Shown here piece after piece: positions 37,178 through 49,335 of a stretch of 64,000 nt of DNA. Numbering within the stretch: the first letter of the stretch is position 1; the number at the start of each line of letters is the position of its first letter. Origin of the DNA: Dryas octopetala (lineage: Eukaryota > Streptophyta > Magnoliopsida > Rosales > Rosaceae); NCBI GenBank assembly GCA_963921425.1, contig OY992834.1:27169923-27233922 (forward strand), in the 5' to 3' direction. Under the pieces are notes generated by a model. That model searched no databases. It saw only the letters and a list, made by a program, of their open reading frames with translations, and was not told the DNA's origin. The position numbers and the translations under genes are program-made.

Positions 37178-37649
37178 CTCTTTTCAACTCCGAAAATCTT
37201 CATAAATTCTTCTTGATTTACCATTTTCGGAAGCCTACGAAGATTACCCATTGCTGTTTGAGCGTTCAAATTGGTGTTTTTCACTGATTTTCCAAGTTAG
37301 GGCTTGAAAAGGTATTTTCTTTAAATTTTCGGCTATTCCAACACATTTCCTTCAATTTCTGTTATCATTACTAACTTGGTTTATCCTCTTTGTTGTTGTT
37401 TCTTTATGCTTAATCTTGGTTGTTCATCATTTTCGAAATGGGTGATGCTCTTGCTCAGGTATGTGTCCTCACATTCTCCAAAATTCAATTTTTTGTATCT
37501 TTGGCTTATATGTTTGTTCTCTTGTTTGGGGGTGTGGATAATTTCAATGTGACTGTGTTGGGTTTGGTCTGTGCTGTTATTGTGGTTCCGGTCCTTGTGG
37601 TTTGCATGTTGTTATGGTTTATTGTCATTAATTGTTGATGTCTAGAGTC

Positions 37650-38807
37650 ATGGCCCCTAAGAAAGCATCCTCTGTGCAACCCACCCCTAAGAAACAGAAA
37701 ACTCCGGCGAGTTCTTCCGAACCCCGGGAGGAGCCTACTCCTCCTACGGATTCCGTTCCTCAGTTGAAACGATTTCGGAATCTGGATTGTGAAGCACGTT
37801 GGGACGTGATAGAAAATAGAGGATTTATCTCTGAGCGTGCCTTTGTTATTGGTGACATGGATAGTGATTTTGTGAATATACTGTCCGCACGTGGTCTGCT
37901 ATCCTTTGTCCAGGCATTCCCTCAATTCAATACCAATATTGTTGGTGAATTTTATGCCAATTTCCCTGCGGATTTCAAACCATCTACAGATTCCCATGTA
38001 TTTCTTCGAGAGCACAATTGCAAGATCACTCGTGATGATATTCGCCATGTCTGTAAGCTGCCCACACCTGGAAAATCTGATTACAAAAAATATCTCAAGT
38101 TCACTTCCTCCTTGTCACGGGAACAAATTATCACCACTCTTTATAATGCACCTTCGTTTGTTCCCCCTGCATCTCACCGCGTCATCTCTGGTTCTTGAAC
38201 AAAACTATTTTGCACGTTGTTTATGTTTGTTCGATACAATGTTTTTCCCACGAGTCAAAAATCCCGCATCTCTGATGAAGCATGTAGGTTGATGATTGCC
38301 TTGAGTTCCTCTGATGTTCCAGTTCCTTTGGAGCACATCATTTACAATCATCTTGTGGAATGTGGACGCACGGTAAAAAATGTGCATGCTCAACTTTCGT
38401 TTCCATGTCTCATCACTCGTCTTGCTGAACGTTCGAAGATTCCTGTGCTGGATGGTGATCCTCTATGGGACCCGGATAGTCCGATTGACAAGAGGGTTCT
38501 ACGCATAAGTGATGCTAGCTCCCGGTCTGTTGTGCCTCAAGTTCCTCCTGAGATTCCTTCTGGTCCTACTGCTCCATCCGATCCATCTTCTTCTGGAGTT
38601 CCTGCTACACCTGACTTGGTCTCCATCATGGAGCGTCTTGACCTTGGTTTCTCCTCAGTTGACTCTCGCCTGGATTCATTGTTGGCGAGTCTTGCTGCTT
38701 ATGATAACCGCATGGATGCATTTGAGCAGCGGTATGCCGGGGATTTGCACGCCATCCACGCGACTCTAAGCGAACTAAAAGATCGCTTACCTGATAGTTC
38801 TGCTTAG
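37650..38807 (+). pseudogene. Putative plant transposon protein domain ORF (PF20167-like), one in-frame stop
   Basis: Starting MAPKKASS, it has a basic, Pro/Ser-rich N-terminus (about 45 residues). A conserved-looking core follows (WDVIENRGFISERAFVIGDM, YANFPADFK, LREHNCKITRDDIRHVCKLP), resembling the putative plant transposon protein domain. The C-terminal half is Pro/Ser-rich with a heptad-like Leu pattern (LDLGFSSVDSRLDSLLASL). A TGA at 38196-38198 interrupts an otherwise continuous frame; a single TGG-to-TGA change would explain it. It runs opposite to all CACTA genes around it. Such domains occur in uncharacterised retroelement-related proteins; function unknown. Confidence 0.6.
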
Positions 38808-39117
38808 TGCCTCTTGTATTAGGCCTTTTGGCATTTCCTAGCCAACATGGGGGAGCTGAAGTGTTTGCAGTTATAGGCTATAGGACCTTTTTGTAGTAAT
38901 TCAATGGTTGTCATACCTTGATGTAATTAAGTTCTGAATTCAAACTGAATCTTTTCTATCTTGCTTTCCATATATTTATTAAAACTTGATAAGATTATGG
39001 TTGTGTTTAGTTGTGATATCTATTGTTTGCAGGTACAAGACTTATTACAGGTTTATGTCCTTTGTTGTGTCTTTTATTGTGTATCTTCATGTATAGAGGT
39101 TTTGTCTAGAACATGCC

Positions 39118-39128
39118 AAAGGGGGAAA
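39118..39128 (+). other. Polypurine-tract-like run with LTR-like start (TGTGAG at 39130)
   Basis: ATGCCAAAGGGGGAAATTGTGAG is reminiscent of the polypurine tract and LTR junction of plant Copia (SIRE/Maximus-type) elements. It lies 310 bp after the + strand ORF. If right, about 39130-40250 would be an LTR. No matching upstream LTR was found. Confidence 0.35.
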
Positions 39129-39409
39129 TTGTGAGTGCAACTTCGTAATTGGCGAATTCCCTAGACAAAACGCTCATGTGATTGTAACTACTTAGGATGT
39201 TTGCAAATCAGTCCTAGTAGTTTGTGACACAACTAAAGCGATTGATGCTCGAATCAAAATGCACACAACATCTGAAGTTATATCGCAATGCATTGAGCAT
39301 GTATTTTAAGGAAGGTAAATTGACCCACAATACCTTATGCAATCGAGGAGGTTAGAGTGAATTGCATATTTTGTAAAATTTTGGTGTGTGTTAAAACTGT
39401 GCATAGAGG

Positions 39410-39760
39410 TTCGGACCTCAATTTGCGGACCAGATCAACAGTGAGGTTGTTGTTATGAATCAAGGCTTGAGGTCCGGACGTAAAAATTTAGGACCGGATA
39501 CACAGTAAGGTGGTCTAGGATGTTTTATGACTGTGGTCTGGATCTCTAAATTGAAAACCAGACTTCCAGTACATTGGCGTTGAAACTGATAGTTCGAAGT
39601 CCGGAACTTTTTCTTGAGTACCAAACCTTCAGTAAGGTTCCTAAAAAAATTCTGGCCGTTAGTTCCGAAACTCCATGTGAGGATCGAACTTCCAATAAGG
39701 TAATTTCTAAATTTTGGCTTCAGGTGCGGATCCTATTCTCAGGGACCGGACCATGTGTAA
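39410..39760. repeat. Degenerate palindromic repeat array, about 6 units of 45-75 bp (site 3)
   Basis: Each unit follows the plan GGTCCGGAC..., then (15-20 bp later) GGACCGGAC or a decayed form, then CAGTAAGGT. Units can be traced at about 39410, 39470, 39536, 39595, 39660 and 39722. The two half-palindromes within a unit could form hairpins or bind a dimeric protein. Confidence 0.6.
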
Positions 39761-40662
39761 CGATTCTACTTTTTTGACACATTTTTAATATGAATTAAAA
39801 AGTGATCTGACCGGTCCAAGAGTTGTTTTAAATGATTTAAGTTATCACCTTCGGTTCATACATTAATAACTCAGATTGGATGAAAGCTTGAAGGTTGAAG
39901 ATGAATTGGGAACCTTATGTACGTGCATAAGGTTGGCAATAATATCTCTGCGCTATCCACGTGATTGAAGAAGTACAAGTGGTGTGAGGTCAGTTGCTTC
40001 ATTCAAGGCAAGAGTCTAGAGAGGAATTGGATCGCGCTATTGGTTGTATGTTTTTCAGATAATCATAGTGGATTCACTACTCGAATATGGTCCCACTGTT
40101 TTTACCCAGTGGAGGGATTGTTTGTGTCAACAATTTTAGTGTTATTTATGTGATTGATTGTTTGATTTATTTACTTTAGTTGATTCAATTGTGTTAATGT
40201 TTCCGCTGCTTACTCAATTATCTTGGCCAAATTGAAATTGGTATATTTTTTTGTCAAAGCCTATTCACTCCACCTCACACTTGTTTAATGATCTAATAGG
40301 GAATTACACATGCTTATATCACAAAGTTGATCACTGAAAAATACATGAGTACATGCCCCAACATATTCACATAAGCATGCATATATACAAGGAAGTTTTC
40401 AAAGTAAGGCCACAACACAGAGTTCAAAGTCAAAAGAAGCCAAAGTTTTCAGGGACCTGGCAAAATCTAACCTTATTCAATGGTGGGGTGGCGTGAGGGG
40501 ACAATCTATTGTTGTTCCATCAATATCACGTCCACGGTCCAATAGGTTTTCGTCTGCCCAAGTCTATCTAACACTTGTGCACCACAACATCCCCTGTACT
40601 CACTGTTGACATGTCGTATAGATCGCGAGGCTATGTATTAACTGCAACTTTCCACCCAATCT

Positions 40663-43600
40663 CTAAAGGGTCTCAACGTAAAAAACTTGCATAGCATGTG
40701 ATGAGATGACTAAAGTGTCATCAGACCGGAGCAATCTTTCAAAAGAAACCATATTAAATCCGAACTCATCCTTTTTTACACCACTTGCCGTGTCAGCCCA
40801 CTCACAATCAAATAGCACAACAGTTCTTCGGTCTTCATATTGTAACTCTATAATATCTGTTAACACACTGTAGTATCCAACGGGACCGATCCGGGGGTTC
40901 CGGTCCCGTCTACTGGCATAACTATTAGTGTCAGCTACAACAAAAACCTCACTGTTTTGGTTCTTCTTCTTAATGTCGATTTCTTTGATCCTGAAACGAA
41001 ATCCGTTTGTGACGAAACTCTTGAACCGGGTGGCCCAATTACTTGGACCATATGACAGCGCTAATAAGTCAGGGTCCACTTGAATTCCTAACTGGACTTG
41101 CTGCTCCACCTATATGAAATAACGGTGAAACTAAGCGATGTACTAGTTACAACACACTTGTGGAAAATGGCATAACACCAAATAAGAATAGAGTATTGGA
41201 CCTATAACCATCATTAAAAATAAAAAGTAAAACAGAAATCTAAAGACCATACATGATTAGCCATACTTACATGGTTCTTAAAGGCCCTGGTTAGTGTATT
41301 ATCTGCTAGGGTGTCGGCTTCCAAAAGAGTTGTTTGCCTATTCCGGGCAGCACGCACTGCCTCCCGATGTTGACTGCGAATAACATTGACAAATAAGATA
41401 AGATGTAGGGGCGCTTGATCAAGTAAAAGTGGTTTTATGTATGAAAACCCTTTACAAAGGTACCTGATAAATTCTTGAGCTTCTGGGCAATTGAAAAGGA
41501 CTAAGCGATGCCCGTGTTCCCTCAAGGCACTATCTAAATAAAATTGTGTTCCAACACCTTTCGCATTGCCTTGCCCTTGGAAAATGGCATAACCTGGCTG
41601 AGGTACATTCTCACCATCGTAGCTATTCGGCCCAAACGGTTGCGACGGGTGTCAACTCCTTGCAAATACATTGAGCAGAAGGAAAGACACTCCTCCGCAA
41701 GGTATCCCTCTGCTATGCTACCTTCTGGCCGACTCTTATTTCTCACATAAGACTTGAGTGTATGTAGGTACTAATGATAAACAAAAACATCATTTATTCA
41801 CTCTGAAACCAAATCAATCAAATGAAATATAAAACGAATATCTAACACTCAAAATGATTTAATCACTTTGAACATCGTAAAATTAAAGTTTGGGACAAAC
41901 CTCTCAATTGGATATATACATCTATATTGTACATGGCCCCCAATGGACGCTTCGGTGGCAAGACGTACTGTCAGGTGGACCATAACATCGAAAAATGCCG
42001 AAGGAAAGATACGCTCCATTTGGCACAGAGTTAAAGCAATACGTGGGTTCAAGTCGAGGAATGCTTGCGAGGGTGGACGTTTTGTTGCAAATATTCTTGA
42101 AAAAGTTGCATAGCTCAAGGAAAATGGAAGTGATAGGTTTAGGAAGAACCCTCCGTATAGCTAACGGAAATAAATGTTGTAGAAGCATGTGACAATCGTG
42201 ACTCTTCAAACCATGGATTTTCTTCTCCTGTACATTGATACACCTCGAAAGGTTTGATGAATAGCCATCAAGAATTTTCACACTTTTTAACACCTGGCAT
42301 ATCATGACCTTCTCTATGTTGCTAAGGGTGAAAGCCGCAGGAGGTAAGTATGTTTTACTCCCACGTCTTATGGGGTGAAGGGTAGGTTTACAATTTAGCA
42401 ATTACAAATCAGCCCTTGCATTCATGCCATCTTTGTTTTTACCTTCGAGTCCTAGAAGCGTACCAACCAGATTGTCGCACACATTCTTCTCGATATGCAT
42501 GACGTCCAAGTTATGACGAAGAAGATTGAACTCCCAGTACGGTAAAGAGAAGAAAACAAATTGTTTCTTCCACGGACCAGTGTACTCTATCAAGTCACCT
42601 GTACTGGTGCGCACCCTCACAAGTGACTTGGACCGACGTTTGCCAAATGTGAATCTTAGGGTGCTCAGCTGTTGTAAACATGCAGACCCGCTTAAGGGCA
42701 TAGGGGCTGTCCGTCTCTCCACATAACCATTGAAAGCACTCTTCTCCCTTCGGAACCGGTGGTTAATTGGAAGAAATCTTCGGTGACCTAAATAGCAATG
42801 CTTGTGACCCTGACACAAGTATTGGGATTATGTATCATGGGCGCATTGTGGACAAGCAAATTTTCCCCTCGTGCTCCATCCGGACAAATTAGCATATGCT
42901 GGAAAGTCATTGATTGTCCATAGAAAAGCTACCCGCATGGTGAATGATTGGTCACTTGCAATATCATAAGTACGTACACCCTCGGACCACAAGAGGCGTA
43001 ACTCATCAACTAGGGGTTCCAAGTAAATGTCTATGTCATTTCCTGGTGCCTTAGGACCAGGAATGAGCAGAGATAGGAACAAATATGGCTGCTTCATGCA
43101 CATCCAGGGGGGCAAATTGTAGACTGTAATAACCACAGGCCACGTGCTGTGTTGGCTGCTCATGTGTCCAAAGGGATTAAAACTATCGCTTGCTAGACCG
43201 ATTCTAACATTTCTTGGTTCCATGGCAAAGTGGGGGTTTTGATTGTCCAACTCAGTCCAAGCTGGAGAGTCAGCCGGATGCCTCATGACACCATCTTTCA
43301 CACGCTTAGAAGCATGCCGAGTCATATGCTCAGCAGTGTGCCTAGACATATACAACTGTTGAAGTCGAGGAGCAAGTGGAAAGTACCTCAAAACCTTAGC
43401 AGCAACATTATGACCACTTCCACTACTCTGACTGGTGTACCGGTCTACCCCACATACACTGCATGCGACATCATTACTATGATCCTTCCAAAAAAGCATA
43501 CAATCATGTCGACATGCATCAATCTTTTGGTAAGTCAATCCAAGCTTACCGATCAATTTTCGGGTATGATAAAATGAGGGAGGGAGCGTTTCTCTTATTG

Positions 43601-44180
43601 GGAAGGATCTCTTGAGCAAAGTAAGAAGGTCGGAAACAGACTTGTCGGTCCAACCGTGCAAACATTTGATATGATAAAGAGCAACGATGAACTCTAGCTT
43701 TTTAATGCGATCACAACCTGGATATAGAGGGGCATCAGCATCCTCAACAAACTTATAGAATTGTTCGGCTTGAGGAGTGCAACCAGCAGGATTTAGAGGT
43801 GTTGTTCCACTGTCTTCTCCCGCTTCGTGGGGGATTGTTGAAGGAAACATATCACCAAGCAGACAGTGCATGTCAGATGCATTTGTGTCGTGGTCCATCA
43901 CACCAATGTCATTGGGGAGTTCTGCCAAAGTTGGGTTCGAGATCGCCTCGCCATGATTGATCCATGGCAAATCCATGTACCGGGGATCCATCCCCTCAAT
44001 TGTAAGGTGTTCCTGAATTTCAGCTCTGGATCTCCAATATTGATTGTAGCATAATCGACAAGGACATTTAACTTTGTTGTCAACTGAATGGTTTAGGAAA
44101 CAAGTATCTAGGAAATCCGTGAGGTGAGTCTGATAATCATTGCTCAAGCGGTGAAGCTTGACCCAACCCTTATTAATCAT
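40663..44180 (-). pseudogene. CACTA TNP2-type transposase (Transposase_21, DUF4218, DUF4216), broken
   Basis: Start codon at 44180. Segment 44180-42828 holds the N-terminal transposase-associated region (NKVKCPCRLCYNQYW) and Transposase_21 (LKLEFIVALYH-like, PPWMCMKQPYLFLSLLIPGP, CPQCAHDT). Segment 42818-42402 continues it (LPYWEFNLLRHNLDVMHIEK). DUF4218-like sequence follows (42401-41849: LPPAAFTLSNIEK, PSAFFDVMVHL), then 41746-41214, and DUF4216 at 41109-40663 (PRIGPVGYYSVL, VLFDCEWAD). An in-frame TAA at 42828-42830 and frame changes near 42100, 41530 and 40680 disable it; some of the gaps are introns. A decayed continuation reads to about 40600. This is the catalytic protein of CACTA elements. 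Confidence 0.8.
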
Positions 44181-47032
44181 TGATAAACCTGAATGAAGAA
44201 CTCGATGAGTTATGAAGCACGTACAATCCCTGGTTGATACACTCTAGCACGCCTGCAGTATAAAAAGCAGTCTATCCACCTCTAATCTACCCTATTATGA
44301 GTTAGATCATTGTACACCAAATGACCACTTGGGTGTAGTGTTCCTGAAAATGAAGTGCAAATATATGGTTGTCAGTTGAAATAAATTATGAGTAATGGTA
44401 AAATTGACAGGGTGTACATTAAAAATTGTTTAGCTAATTTATAATAATTTTCATCCAACAAATCCATCAAATGATATATGTGTATCAATCAAGTAGACTT
44501 TTTTCGACAACACTCACAAGACCAGTAATTAAAAAGAGGTCACTTTTTAAATTGGCAATGAAAAAAGGTCTTACAGAAAATAGGTCTTCAATGGACGTTC
44601 AAAGGTTGTCAAATATTGATAAATCAAACTGTCAGCCTAATGGAGATCAGAAAAGAAAACAGTCTGAATAAATCCCCTTAAACTCGCCAAGGTGACCAAC
44701 TGTCATCCCCAAATAAAACTAAAGGCTCCTTCAAGAAATCAAAGGGTGAATAGCTGAACTGGAATATTCTTGGACTGTTAAAGAGTCAAAACAAAAGAGG
44801 TTCAGCATATGTACTCTTTATAAATGCACTTTATTTTTGAACTGCATTCAGGTCCCAGAAGTTGTATATGCAATCTTGTTGTGAAATTATTAATCCTCAG
44901 TTTTCGACAAAAGTAAACCAAATTTGTTAAGTGTTAAAGGATGAACTACTTTGTGTCTTTCCCACCCTCAAATTTCTATGCTAATCAGACTTTTTAACAT
45001 AATTCTGATTGCATGATCCAAGTAGTGGTTATGGATTAGTGTTGGATTTAGAGAGTATTGGACCAACTGTTTATGCTACAGTAATGAACTAGCAGGGATT
45101 TGAAGGTTAGTTCTCACCCATTATTTCTTAAAGCTACTTGTGACTGATTTATTCCACCAATCTGAAAATTAAATGCTTACAAATCAGGACAGTTGTACTA
45201 TTATTGCAAAATGTATTACTATCCAGTGTAGAACACATTGATTGGGGCGGACCTCCCTGCATTTTTGACACTTATGTTGATCTGAACATCACAAAGTGGC
45301 CACCAATTCTTGGAAATTGGTTTTTTTTCTAATGATAATATTCGATATCAAGTTCTCTTTGATTCCCAAAGAGACCACTGGTGTATATGATTCTCTAGAT
45401 TAACAAGGCATTTTTTTTGTCACGTGTTTTCCAAGGCCTGTTAGTAAATATGCAGGGGTGTAATTAATAACAGTGGCTTAGCTCTCAAGTCTTTATAGAA
45501 TGTCTACTATATAGATTATCCATGACATTCAACTATTATTGTTTGGAGTGGTAAAAGTTGGTCACTCTATGATTTATGAGTTGCTGGTACAGTTGAGTTT
45601 AATCCTTGGGAGTCCCGGTATTTTTGTTAGTAAAAGGGAAGGAAGGGTAAAAGACCACCGCAATGAAGAAATCCAAATTTACTCCTTCATAATAAACACC
45701 AACACCAACCTGATCTCAGAACCAAGCAACAAAAGAGTATAGAAAAATAGAGAGAAAATGAAAGGAATCAATTTAGAATAAACTGAACTATATTGCTTGA
45801 ATGAATGAATGAGTACACGAACCAAGAATGATAAGCTATATATTGACTGCTAACTGAATATTGAAACCAACCAACTAAATCTCTAACAAAACAACAAAAT
45901 GGGGTAAGAGCACCTATATTGTATAGACTAACTAGAAGAACTAATAACCACAATTCATGAAAATACAGACACGCCTCTGATTCAGCAAAGACATGAATAA
46001 GAGGAACGGACTTCCACCTTCAGCACCTAACCTCCATGACGCACACAAAACCCTGAGGCCCGGACCTCCTAATTGAGGTCCGTTCCTACATAAACCTCCA
46101 GCAATTTGCACATTTTACATCATTATCCTCAACACAACTAATACATTCAAACCATATATGATCTACTGCAAGCTTAACACAAGAGACAGCTATGCCATTT
46201 AAAGTCTTAATATAACGACAAAGAATAAGCTTGTTGGTAGGAGAGCAAGACTTGGAAATTGTATAATTACTGATTATCATATTTTGCAAATATCGCTTAC
46301 CCGATTGTTGGAAGCTTTAGAACTTCCACAGTCGGACCAACGCAGAACTAAATTATACGGAACAAAGCCAAGCCCTCTGGTTTGGGTAGCAGGTGCTTCC
46401 TCATTCACGCACAGCCGAAGCACAAAGAGGAACCACAATTTCTGAAAAAACCCAGGTCCAGGTGCCACTAACATGAATCACTGTAGCCATAGAAGCAAAA
46501 AAACCCATGAATTTCCCCCACCCATCGATGCACCATCAATGGTAGGATGGAACCCCAGTTATTGGGCGATAACTAACCCAAAGGGAACCCACTTTCCGAT
46601 GGTGACTGGAGGAGGAGCAACCCCATCATTTGGGGATTTGAGCCGATCGGAACTTTCAGGCGTGACCATTGACACCCACCGATGCTGGATTCTGTTTGGG
46701 TTAAGGGTGGAAAGAAAGAGATGCTGCCACAAGGGAACCCCAGTATCTTGGTTTAGCAAGTAGGAGCAACCAGACAAAACATTGAACGCCCTTTTTAACT
46801 CCCTTTTTTAGTCCCTAAATGAATGGACCCCCTTTTATTACTTTAAATTAATGGGCTGCCACTGTGTTATCAACTAATCAGAAGCAAAGGTTGGATATGA
46901 ATTCACTGTATATATCTGACATATTAATGTGGCCACTAATGTTAATTATTGGTGAACACCGTCCTTAGCAATTGGCACGCCCCCAACTTTAGTTGCCTTC
47001 ATTGGAGGCCTTTGGCCAAAATTGTGGTAGTG
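44181..47032. other. CACTA 5' region and subterminal zone, non-coding
   Basis: It extends from the transposase start to the right terminus. Short minus-strand frames near 46277-46777 are GC-richer and may be leader exons, but no domain is seen. A palindromic GGCCCGGACCTCC..GAGGTCCG pair lies at about 46048-46083 (site 4 of that word family). The last 110 bp are subterminal sequence with AAGGCAAC-type words. Confidence 0.45.
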
Positions 47033-47035
47033 AAT

Positions 47036-47967
47036 TAAACTACTAAATTTAAATGTAGTTTTTTAGATTAGGTCACAAATATGTTGATCCCTTTGATTTT
47101 AGCCTTTTTCATTTGACATTTTTATCCTTTGGCCCACATATGATGTGTTTTAGTTAAAATTTATAAGGTTTTGACAAAATTGATCTTGAGGCTCTTATAT
47201 TATCTTGAAAATTTGTTAATGTAGTCTCAACTTCATATTTAGTTGTGACTGTACGACACTTACAACTTCAAATTTAGTTGTGACTGAACGACAATCACAT
47301 CTAAGTTGTGAGACAGTCACAGTTAAGTTGTGACTTAGTTGACTTTTTTTTAGAGAAATTATACTACAATATAGTATAAATAGAGGTCAAAACAATATTT
47401 TTACTCAAAATAATATATAGTATAGTGGTGTGAGTTGTCTCTTTCAATTTACCAAGACAGTTACAGTTAAGTTATGACTGGATTGATTTTTTTTTTTTAA
47501 TACAATATAATATAAATTAATGTAATATTTGTGATGTAATATTATTCTTTATTTTTTTATTGTAGTGGCATGTGATGTAATATTTGTAAATTCTAATACC
47601 TTTTACTTTATTAATTTGTTTAACTTTTCAACTAGTACCTAATCTAAAATGCTATTTAATTTTGGTACCTAAACTAAAAAGTTATTGAAATTTAGTAGTT
47701 AAAATCAACGGACCTTTGAAATTTAAGTTTGCGATTTTTTTTAATTTTTGTTTGAAAATTAAATTAAAGACTACGTATATGATTTTCGGTCAATACTCAA
47801 TAATTTATTAGTTTCAATTCGAAAATAAAGTTCATTCAAATGCAGAATGTCCTAAAATAGAACGATTAAATTGGCAAAATTTGTTGGCAAAAAAAAAAAA
47901 ATATTGGCAAAATTTATGATTTTAAGTGAAAATAAAAGGAATAAATATATACCCTTATTAATTTTGT
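47036..47967. other. Intergenic sequence with short GTTGTGACTG repeats
   Basis: No gene. At 47225-47345 the words TTTAGTTGTGACTG, AAGTTGTGA and CAGTCACAGTTAAGTTGTGACT recur, with another at about 47458. Some are mutually inverse. Confidence 0.45.
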
Positions 47968-48333
47968 GAGTTAATTACACTTACATCCTCTAAGGTTTAT
48001 CGGCTTTTTACATACACCCCTGGGGTTTTAATAATTACACATAAACCCCTTGAGGTTTTAAAACTGTTACATATAACCTCCTATAGTGAGACGAAAATGA
48101 TGAAAAATTATGCAAAAAAAAGCATGCTAAGGGATTAAATAGTCTAATAAGATTATTCAAGGTGTAAGGTTCAACCTGAATACAAATATTTTCTTATTTA
48201 TTTATTTATTTTTCTTGTAGGGGGTTATATGCAATAGTTTTAAAATCTCAGGGGGTGTATATGTAATTATTAAAACTCCAGGAGTATATGTGAAAAGATA
48301 ATAAACTTCAAGTGGTGTAAGTGTAATTAACTC
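47968..48333. mobile_element. Mutator-type MITE, 366 bp
   Basis: The left end GAGTTAATTACACTTACA is a perfect inverse of the right end TGTAAGTGTAATTAACTC. Looser inverse similarity continues inward (CCTCTAAGGTTTAT / ATAAACTTCAAGTGG). A perfect 10-bp duplication TTAATTTTGT flanks it (47958-47967, 48334-48343). Duplications of 8-11 bp fit Mutator-type transposition. Non-coding, foldback-like. Confidence 0.85.
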
Positions 48334-48343
48334 TTAATTTTGT

Positions 48344-48976
48344 TGTATCATGCATTCATGTGAGGGTGGGTGTGGGGCAGGCGTGTAGGTCCAAAGAGAA
48401 CATAGAAGAGCATGAGTTGATTGAGCCGTTGAGGCCCTGAGCGAACACAAAAACCTGAGAGCAGCAAAACTGGAAAGCAGAAACGGCGCATATTTGCTCA
48501 CCACTACTGATTGCTTTATAAAACTTCTCAGCTGGGTGTTGTAAGCAAACCGATTTTTAGATTGACCCTAAGAAGGTTGTCTTCCGAATTGTGACCAATA
48601 CAAAAAAATTTAGGCTACACTTGAATTCTTTCGCTCACTAATTAGCAAATAAAAACAGAAAAAAATAGAGAATTAGAGAGAGCAAAGAATAAAATAAAAA
48701 GTAATCCATAAATCATTATTCATCAAATAAATCCAATACACTGTATAAGGTATTACATAAATAAAAAAGAATTGAACAAAACACACTCGTACATTGATAC
48801 TATTACAAGATCGGAATAATAAATGTAAAACCTACACTTCAAAAAGTATATAATAATTATATAAAAGAATGTAAAACACCAAGTGGTCCGAGTGTGAGTC
48901 TGATATCTTCCATGAATAAACAAAGAATCAATAGTAATAATAAATGGACGGTGCGGATGTACTCTGGTGCCAAAAT
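48344..48976. other. Intergenic sequence and 3' flank of the arabinogalactan-peptide gene
   Basis: No coding signal. The part nearest 48976 probably includes the 3' UTR of the minus-strand gene. Several AATAAA-like words occur on the minus strand. Confidence 0.45.
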
Positions 48977-49186
48977 CTAGTGGTTGAAGAGAGGCAGAGC
49001 GAGCGCAGACAACAAAAACGGGACGCAGATCATGGCTCCAGAAGCCATCACAGAGTGAGCGGCTCCTTTGTCCTGAGCCGGCGCCGGAGCCGGCGCGGCA
49101 CTGAAGTCTTGAGCCGACACAGCCGCGAAGAAAGCCGCGACGGCAAAAGCGAAGACCAAGGCCTTGATTACACTCGAATTCGCCAT
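48977..49186 (-). CDS. Arabinogalactan peptide (GPI-anchored), 69 aa
   Basis: It starts MANSSVIKALVFAFAVAAFF, a signal peptide cleaved probably after VSA. The predicted mature peptide is very short: QDFSAAPAPAPAQDKGAA, with the Ala-Pro repeats whose prolines are hydroxylated and carry arabinogalactan. A C-terminal hydrophobic tail (MICVPFLLSALALPL) signals GPI-anchor addition. This plan is that of plant AG-peptides, which act at the outer plasma membrane and cell wall. The first ATG at 49186 was chosen; an in-frame codon at 49210 is not an ATG and would precede the signal peptide. A GA-rich leader and a TATA box lie upstream. The exact AGP subgroup is not certain. Confidence 0.88.
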   Translation of the reverse strand: MANSSVIKALVFAFAVAAFFAAVSAQDFSAAPAPAPAQDKGAAHSVMASGAMICVPFLLSALALPLFNH

Positions 49187-49217
49187 TTGTATAAGCAAAG
49201 AAAGACTCACAGCTTCG

Positions 49218-49221
<4 letters not shown>

Positions 49222-49256
<35 letters not shown>
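49222..49256. repeat. (GA)n microsatellite in the AG-peptide leader
   Basis: An alternating GA run ((CT)n in the mRNA sense) lies 36 bp upstream of the start codon. Such CT runs are common in plant 5' leaders. Confidence 0.8.
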
Positions 49257-49262
<6 letters not shown>

Positions 49263-49335
49263 AGTGTGTAGAAGGTTGATATTTGATAAGAGCTTAATTG
49301 GTAGAGATGGTTGTGGTTTGTGAAGAGTATGCGAT

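Larger units (their letters stand above)
15540..47032 (-). mobile_element. CACTA (En/Spm) transposon, 31.5 kb including a nested 13.7-kb Gypsy element
   Basis: The left end is CACTACAAGAAAAACAAGC and the right end is the inverse of CACTACCACAATTTTGGCC. Both subterminal regions carry AAGGCAAC words. The 3-bp flank AAT is present on each side (15537-15539, 47033-47035). The terminal repeats agree fully only over CACTAC, so the element is aged. Its genes read right to left: a TNP2-type transposase (about 40.6-44.2 kb), a C-terminal exon (35999-36574), and a TNPA-like second gene (33.0 kb down to 16.7 kb). Without the Gypsy insert it would be about 17.8 kb, large but within the known CACTA range. 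Transposase frames are broken, so it is non-functional on its own. Confidence 0.8.

Noticed and set aside
36600-40400. Complete LTR retrotransposon inside the CACTA
   Set aside because: A polypurine-like junction exists at 39118-39131, but no direct-repeat LTR pair or target duplication was found, so it is reported only as a unit of unknown type.
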